From Candidatus Kerfeldbacteria bacterium (GTDB lineage Bacteria > Patescibacteriota > Patescibacteriia > UBA9570), in the NCBI GenBank assembly GCA_016207285.1, contig JACQPW010000081.1:1-11007 (forward strand): a DNA stretch of 11,007 nucleotides, in the 5' to 3' direction. Below the pieces are notes generated by a model. It was not told the DNA's origin. It made no database searches and saw only the letters and a program-made list of their open reading frames with translations. Both the position numbers and the translations under genes were made by a program. Below, in pieces: positions 7,096-11,007 of the stretch. Every line of letters starts with the position of its first letter. The first letter of the stretch is position 1.

Positions 7096-7795
7096 ACCAC
7101 GTTTTACGAAAGACTTAACCAGCATTGAAAAAAAGCTGGGTGTCGTTTTTAAGAATAAAGATCTACTGATCCAGGCGCTTGTCCATCGTTCTTTCCTAAA
7201 CGAAAACCGTGACTTCCCACTAGGACACAATGAGCGCTTAGAATTCTTAGGTGATGCTGTGCTGGAACTGGTGGTCACTGATTATCTCTATAGCCATTAT
7301 GATAATCCCGAGGGTGAATTAACCAACTGGCGCGCTAGTCTAGTGAACTCCAATATGTTGTCGACTTTAACAACTGAACTGCAAATTGAGGATTTGCTCT
7401 ATCTATCGCGGGGGGAACAACGCGATACGAGTGGTAAAGCCCGCTTGAAAATTTTAGCCAATGTATTTGAATCCTTAGTGGGTGCCATCTATTTAGAGCA
7501 TGGCTATGAAGCTGCCAAAAATTTTATTATGGCTCGTTTGTTAGTGAAGCTTGACTACATATTACAAAATAAACTCTACTTAGACCCTAAAACCTATTTT
7601 CAAGAACAAGCTCAAGAGAAAACCAATATCACTCCCACCTATCGGGTGTTAAGCGAGGAGGGTCCGGATCATGATAAAATCTTTACGGTTGGAATCTATC
7701 TAGGCACCGAACAAGTTGCTTCCGGCACTGGTTCATCTAAACAAGCCGCTCAAGTTTCTGCTGCCCACAACGCCATCAAGGTAAAGGGTTGGTAG
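7076..7795 (+). CDS. rnc: ribonuclease III
   Basis: RNase III cuts double-stranded RNA and separates the 16S and 23S precursors from the primary rRNA transcript. The 239-residue protein has both usual domains. In the nuclease domain (about 10-160), the signature [14 protein letters not shown] carries metal ligands Glu53 and Asp60, and [11 protein letters not shown] carries Asn129 and Glu132 at the E. coli Asp114 and Glu117 sites; Asn at the third site is common. The double-stranded RNA-binding domain spans about 170-236 and ends [20 protein letters not shown] chose the ATG at 7076, which gives the normal N-terminal length and overlaps nusB by 20 bp. An in-frame ATG at 6998 would add 26 residues unlike the family and lies deep in nusB. 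Third gene of the operon; NusB and RNase III both act on rRNA. Confidence 0.95.
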   Translation: MPTTTLEPRFTKDLTSIEKKLGVVFKNKDLLIQALVHRSFLNENRDFPLGHNERLEFLGDAVLELVVTDYLYSHYDNPEGELTNWRASLVNSNMLSTLTTELQIEDLLYLSRGEQRDTSGKARLKILANVFESLVGAIYLEHGYEAAKNFIMARLLVKLDYILQNKLYLDPKTYFQEQAQEKTNITPTYRVLSEEGPDHDKIFTVGIYLGTEQVASGTGSSKQAAQVSAAHNAIKVKGW

Positions 7796-7827
7796 AATTT
7801 ATTTTTTAACTCCTTACTAAGAACTCT

Positions 7828-8328
7828 ATGCCAGAACATCCACTAAAAAGCGTAGATCGTAATTCAGCAGCTTTTTTAGAAATGCGCAGAGAACAGGCTA
7901 AAGTTGACTTAATGAATAAGATTCAAGAGTTAGGTGGGACAAACGGAGTCAGCCAATGGAGATTAGAACATCGGGGTCAACCAGTGGATCTGGCTGGACA
8001 AAACTTGGAGGGGGTTGATTTTAGCGGAGCCAACTTGGAGGGAGCAAATTTTTATGAGGCCAACTGTGCTGGGGCTAGGTTTGATATGGCTGGCTTACGT
8101 CTAGCTTGTTTTGTTGCAGCCAATTTAGAAGGAGCCGGGTTTGATAATTTAACTGATGCAAGGAGTGCAAATTTTTATGGTGCTCGTGGATTGTCAGCAG
8201 AACTTCAGGCAACTATAGTAGCCGACTTAGGTAAGAGTTGGTCGCCTGTTAAAACCACACTTGGACAGAGGCGTTCAGATAGTGAGACTATGCACTATGA
8301 CGTTACATTTAGACCTCGTCAACGTTAA
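7828..8328 (+). CDS. pentapeptide-repeat protein
   Basis: A 166-residue protein of unknown role. Residues 1-50 are a polar, probably helical N-terminal part (REQAKVDLMNKIQEL). Residues about 53-118 hold roughly 13 pentapeptide repeats of the A(N/D)LxG kind, such as QNLEG, VDFSG, ANLEG, ANFYE and ANLEG, expected to form a right-handed four-sided beta helix. A 45-residue polar tail follows. No signal peptide or membrane segment is seen, so it is probably cytoplasmic. Six of its 14 arginine codons are AGA or AGG, while I saw none in rnc or nusB, which hints at transfer. It lies 32 bp after rnc and 56 bp before smc, splitting a pair that is often adjacent in bacteria. No clear Shine-Dalgarno or strong promoter precedes it, so it may be read through from rnc. 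Confidence 0.85.
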   Translation: MPEHPLKSVDRNSAAFLEMRREQAKVDLMNKIQELGGTNGVSQWRLEHRGQPVDLAGQNLEGVDFSGANLEGANFYEANCAGARFDMAGLRLACFVAANLEGAGFDNLTDARSANFYGARGLSAELQATIVADLGKSWSPVKTTLGQRRSDSETMHYDVTFRPRQR

Positions 8329-8348
8329 AGCTTCAATTAAGAACAGCC

Positions 8349-8377
8349 TTGCTGCCAAGACGGAAAATCAGTATACT
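8349..8377 (+). promoter_or_regulatory. smc promoter, predicted leaderless
   Basis: TTGCTG (8349-8354, three of six matches to the -35 consensus) is followed by a 17-bp spacer and TATACT (8372-8377). The -10 ends exactly 7 nt before the smc ATG at 8385, the same spacing as at rpmF and tpiA, so the message probably begins at the start codon. There is no Shine-Dalgarno. Confidence 0.55.
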
Positions 8378-8384
8378 AACCGGG

Positions 8385-11007
8385 ATGTATTTACAAAAAC
8401 TGGTCATTTCTGGCTTTAAATCCTTTGCGGAATCCACTACCTTCACCTTTGATGCTCCCTACGTAGCTATCGTTGGTCCAAACGGGTCTGGTAAAACCAA
8501 CGTGTCCGATGCCATGCGCTGGGTGATGGGTGAACAATCACTCAAACTGATGCGGATGAAAACGCATACGGATGCTATTTTTGCTGGTTCGGCCAGCCGC
8601 ACGCGCTTAGGCTTAGCCCAGGTCGACCTCTATATTAACAACAAAGATCACCGCTTACCGATTGAATACGACGAAGTGGTGATTTCCCGTCGGCTGGCGC
8701 GCGACAACGAAACTGAGTATTTGATCAACAAACAAAAGGTGCGTTTGCAGGATATTATTCTGCTGTTAGCGCAAGCCAATTTTGGTCAAAAGAGTTATGG
8801 TGTGATTGGCCAAGGAATGATCACCGACATCTTAAATGCTAACCCCCAAGATCGCAAAAACTTTTTTGATGAAGCGACTGGGGTCAAAGAGTTTCAAATT
8901 AAACGTGATCAAGCTATTAATAAACTCATTCGCACCGAAGATAATTTAGTGCGGGTGGAAGATGTGTTACGCGAAATTGAACCACGCGTGCAATCCTTAT
9001 CGCGCCAAGTCAAAAAACTGGAGAAGCGCCAAGAGGTGGCTGGTAAGCTGGCTACGGTGCAGACAACCTATTACGGTTCATTATTATTGGAACTGACGAA
9101 TACACTGAAAGAGTTAGCGACCCAAAAACAAACCATTACCGGTGATTACGATACCACCCACAGTAAATTAACTGGCGTGGAAACCGCCATCGATCAAATC
9201 GGTAAAGAACAATCTCGCACCGAACTGTATCATCGCTTACAACAAGAGTACCAGCGGGTACTAGCACAGAAAAACCATCTCTTGAAGGAACAGGCCATCA
9301 TTCAGGGTCGCTTAGAAGTCGAACAAGAACGCAATGGTGAAATTGATCTGCTCTGGCTAAAACGTCGTGGTGATGACGTGCACAACCGTTTAACCGCTGC
9401 TGAACAAGACCGAACAATCACTACCGAAGCTGCCACCCATCAATCTACACAACTGCGCAAATTGGATAATGCCCTGTCTGATGTGCAACATGAGCTCACC
9501 AAACTACAAGCTGAACTCACCCAAGCCAATACGGGCTTGCTGCATATTTCTGAAACCATGACGGTGCCAGAAATCAAACAACAATTAACTCATTTGTTTC
9601 AACGCCAAGAACAATTTTTACGTGAACTGCTAGAAACCAATAGCTTGGAACGATTCAAAACTGTGCAGCAACAGGCTCAAGGAATTACAGAGGCTCTAGC
9701 CGACTTATTAGATAAATTGCATGAAGATCGGGCTGAAGATATTGCTTTACAAAAACGGTTAGTGGTTTCCGTAGAACAACGCATCAAAACCACCACAGCC
9801 TTGAAAGAAAAATTACTGAATGAACACACCACTTTACGCATCACCATTGAAGGCCATAAACAAAAAACTGGACTCTTAAGCCAAACCATTGAGGCCTTAA
9901 ATAGTGAGTGGAAACAGCTGCAAAAAGAGATTACGGCTCAAGAACAGACGCTAGTAAAGACTGGAAAAGATTCTGGCCAGCTGGCTGGTTACCGCCAAAA
10001 AAGCCAGCAGCTGATTGCTTCCCTAGAACAGATCGAGGAAGAGTTACGGACGAAGCAAATTTCGATGGATGAATTCAACCAAACAGAAGAAGCTAAAAAA
10101 CAACGCTTACTAGAACTACAAACCCAGGCCCGCCAAATCCAAACCGCTTTAAACCAATTATCGAATCGACTACAAGGGGTCGACATTGAAATGACCAAAG
10201 CGCAAACCAAGCGTGAAACTTTATTGGCAGAACTAGCCCGTGAAGTGACTGCCGAAACACAAGCGGCAGTACTGGAATGGAAGCATGTTCAGTCCAATCA
10301 TGATGCGCTGCTGATTCAAATTGAACAACTCAAACATCAGCTAGAACTGATTGGTGGGATTGATCCAGAAATTGTGAAAGAGTATCAAGATACCAAAGAA
10401 CGGTTTGATTTCCTATCAACGCAAAGTAAAGATTTACGCGACACCATTACCTCACTCGAACAGATCATTGATGAACTGGATATTACGATCAAGCATCAGT
10501 TTGATAAATCGTTTAAAGCGATCAACAAAAATTTTGGTCATTACTTTACGGTCCTGTTTGGCGGCGGTGAAGCGAAGTTGGAAATGTTGATCACAGAGAA
10601 CGCAGAAGAAGAGCAGAAGGCGCAGAAAGTTGGAATCACAGAAAACTCTGAAGTAAAACCAGAAGGCGCAGAAGAAAACTTAAAACCAACCTCATTAGGT
10701 AAACAAAAAAAGAAACAACGGATTGTGTCTGGCATCGAGATTATTGCCCATCCACCGGGTAAAAAATTATCTACGATTCATGCCTTATCCGGTGGTGAAA
10801 AATCCTTGACGTCAATCGCGCTGCTCTGCTCGATTATTGGCGCAAATACTCCTCCTTTTGTAGTGATGGATGAAGTGGAAGCGGCCTTAGACGAAGCCAA
10901 TTCGGAAAAATTTGCTGCTATCATTAAACACCTGGCTGACAAAACCCAATTTGTAGTCATCACCCACAACCGTGCCACGATGCAACAGGCCGAGGTGCTG
11001 TACGGCG
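8385..11007 (+). CDS. smc: chromosome segregation ATPase SMC, short form without a recognisable hinge (3' end outside window)
   Basis: SMC dimers with ABC-type heads condense and help separate the chromosome, usually with ScpA and ScpB. The frame is open for 874 codons without a stop. N-terminal head: SGFKSFA, Walker A GPNGSGKTN (31-39), Q-loop Gln51, then VIGQGMI and the DEATGVKEF version of the usual EAAG motif. C-terminal head: IGGIDPEIV (656-664), KERFDFL, FGGGEAKLE from 725, signature LSGGEK (801-806), Walker B FVVMDE with Asp829 and Glu830, D-loop ALDEAN and H-loop His861. LYG at the window edge normally lies about 10 residues from the end, so full length is about 885 against roughly 1150-1200 for the family. 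Residues about 200-655 are coiled coil rich in Gln, Glu, Leu and Lys, with one proline (395) and no cysteine. I see no hinge motif. A charged insertion of about 44 residues (736-779) interrupts the C-terminal head. Confidence 0.93.
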   Translation, partial: MYLQKLVISGFKSFAESTTFTFDAPYVAIVGPNGSGKTNVSDAMRWVMGEQSLKLMRMKTHTDAIFAGSASRTRLGLAQVDLYINNKDHRLPIEYDEVVISRRLARDNETEYLINKQKVRLQDIILLLAQANFGQKSYGVIGQGMITDILNANPQDRKNFFDEATGVKEFQIKRDQAINKLIRTEDNLVRVEDVLREIEPRVQSLSRQVKKLEKRQEVAGKLATVQTTYYGSLLLELTNTLKELATQKQTITGDYDTTHSKLTGVETAIDQIGKEQSRTELYHRLQQEYQRVLAQKNHLLKEQAIIQGRLEVEQERNGEIDLLWLKRRGDDVHNRLTAAEQDRTITTEAATHQSTQLRKLDNALSDVQHELTKLQAELTQANTGLLHISETMTVPEIKQQLTHLFQRQEQFLRELLETNSLERFKTVQQQAQGITEALADLLDKLHEDRAEDIALQKRLVVSVEQRIKTTTALKEKLLNEHTTLRITIEGHKQKTGLLSQTIEALNSEWKQLQKEITAQEQTLVKTGKDSGQLAGYRQKSQQLIASLEQIEEELRTKQISMDEFNQTEEAKKQRLLELQTQARQIQTALNQLSNRLQGVDIEMTKAQTKRETLLAELAREVTAETQAAVLEWKHVQSNHDALLIQIEQLKHQLELIGGIDPEIVKEYQDTKERFDFLSTQSKDLRDTITSLEQIIDELDITIKHQFDKSFKAINKNFGHYFTVLFGGGEAKLEMLITENAEEEQKAQKVGITENSEVKPEGAEENLKPTSLGKQKKKQRIVSGIEIIAHPPGKKLSTIHALSGGEKSLTSIALLCSIIGANTPPFVVMDEVEAALDEANSEKFAAIIKHLADKTQFVVITHNRATMQQAEVLYG
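10590..10679 (+). repeat. imperfect 45-bp tandem duplication inside smc
   Basis: Two adjacent copies, 10590-10634 and 10635-10679, each begin ATCACAGA. Each contains CAGAAGGCGCAGAA (10614-10627 and 10660-10673), shifted by 1 nt between copies. In protein this gives two segments that open ITEN and are Glu/Lys-rich. They make up most of the insertion between FGGGEAKLEM and the SGIEI strand of the ATPase head, so the insertion appears to have grown by local duplication. Confidence 0.6.

Noticed and set aside
7793..7827. Possible terminator or promoter between rnc and the pentapeptide gene
   Set aside because: There is a T-rich stretch (about 7798-7807) but no stable hairpin before it, and the best -10 candidate, TACTAA at 7815-7820, matches the consensus at only three positions.
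7828..8328. Idea that the pentapeptide protein protects gyrase from quinolones (Qnr or MfpA type), since gyrA is nearby
   Set aside because: It has only about 13 repeats against roughly 40 in those proteins, lies over 6 kb from gyrA in another transcription unit, and shows no dimerisation features of that group that I can identify.
8385..11007. Possibility that the short SMC is Rad50/SbcC or RecN
   Set aside because: Head motifs such as DEATGVKEF, IGGIDPE, KERFDFL and HALSGGEKSLTSIALL are those of SMC, and there is no CxxC zinc hook.

Overview
The window is a compact bacterial chromosome segment of about 47% GC by eye. I infer a member of the Candidate Phyla Radiation (Patescibacteria) or a relative. 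The grounds are the very tight gene packing, the complete lack of Shine-Dalgarno sequences, promoters placed so that transcripts start at or next to the ATG, a 214-residue triosephosphate isomerase, an SMC about 300 residues shorter than usual, and a large cell-surface protein built from Ig-like repeats. UGA is a normal stop here (it ends nusB), which argues against the UGA-glycine lineages (Gracilibacteria, Absconditabacteria). The phylum is an inference, not proven.

Layout, left to right. (1) 1-1263, + strand: the C-terminal part of DNA gyrase subunit A, cut by the window edge. (2) 1261-1371: a 111-bp imperfect palindrome between two converging genes. Its ends supply the stop codons of both, and it probably acts as a bidirectional terminator. 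(3) 1369-6405, - strand: a secreted 1047-residue multidomain surface protein, a minimal triosephosphate isomerase, and a class-III PLP aminotransferase. Each has its own recognisable -10 element. (4) 6446-7795, + strand: a ribosome-biogenesis operon rpmF-nusB-rnc (protein bL32, the antitermination factor NusB and RNase III), starting from a TTGACA promoter that overlaps the divergent aminotransferase promoter. (5) 7828-8328: a pentapeptide-repeat protein with foreign-looking arginine codons, sitting between rnc and smc. (6) 8385-11007: smc, cut by the right edge only about 10 residues before its expected end.

How the parts relate. GyrA and SMC both organise the chromosome (supercoiling and condensation). 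L32, NusB and RNase III all serve ribosome production. TIM is central glycolysis. The surface protein is the lineage-specific accessory gene. Noteworthy signals are the apparent absence of a hinge domain in SMC, the repeated -10/7-nt/ATG layout predicting leaderless mRNAs, the palindrome that provides two stop codons, and the strict pairing of cysteines in the surface protein. I found no tRNA, rRNA, CRISPR array, transposase or phage gene. No intergenic gap exceeds about 110 bp.
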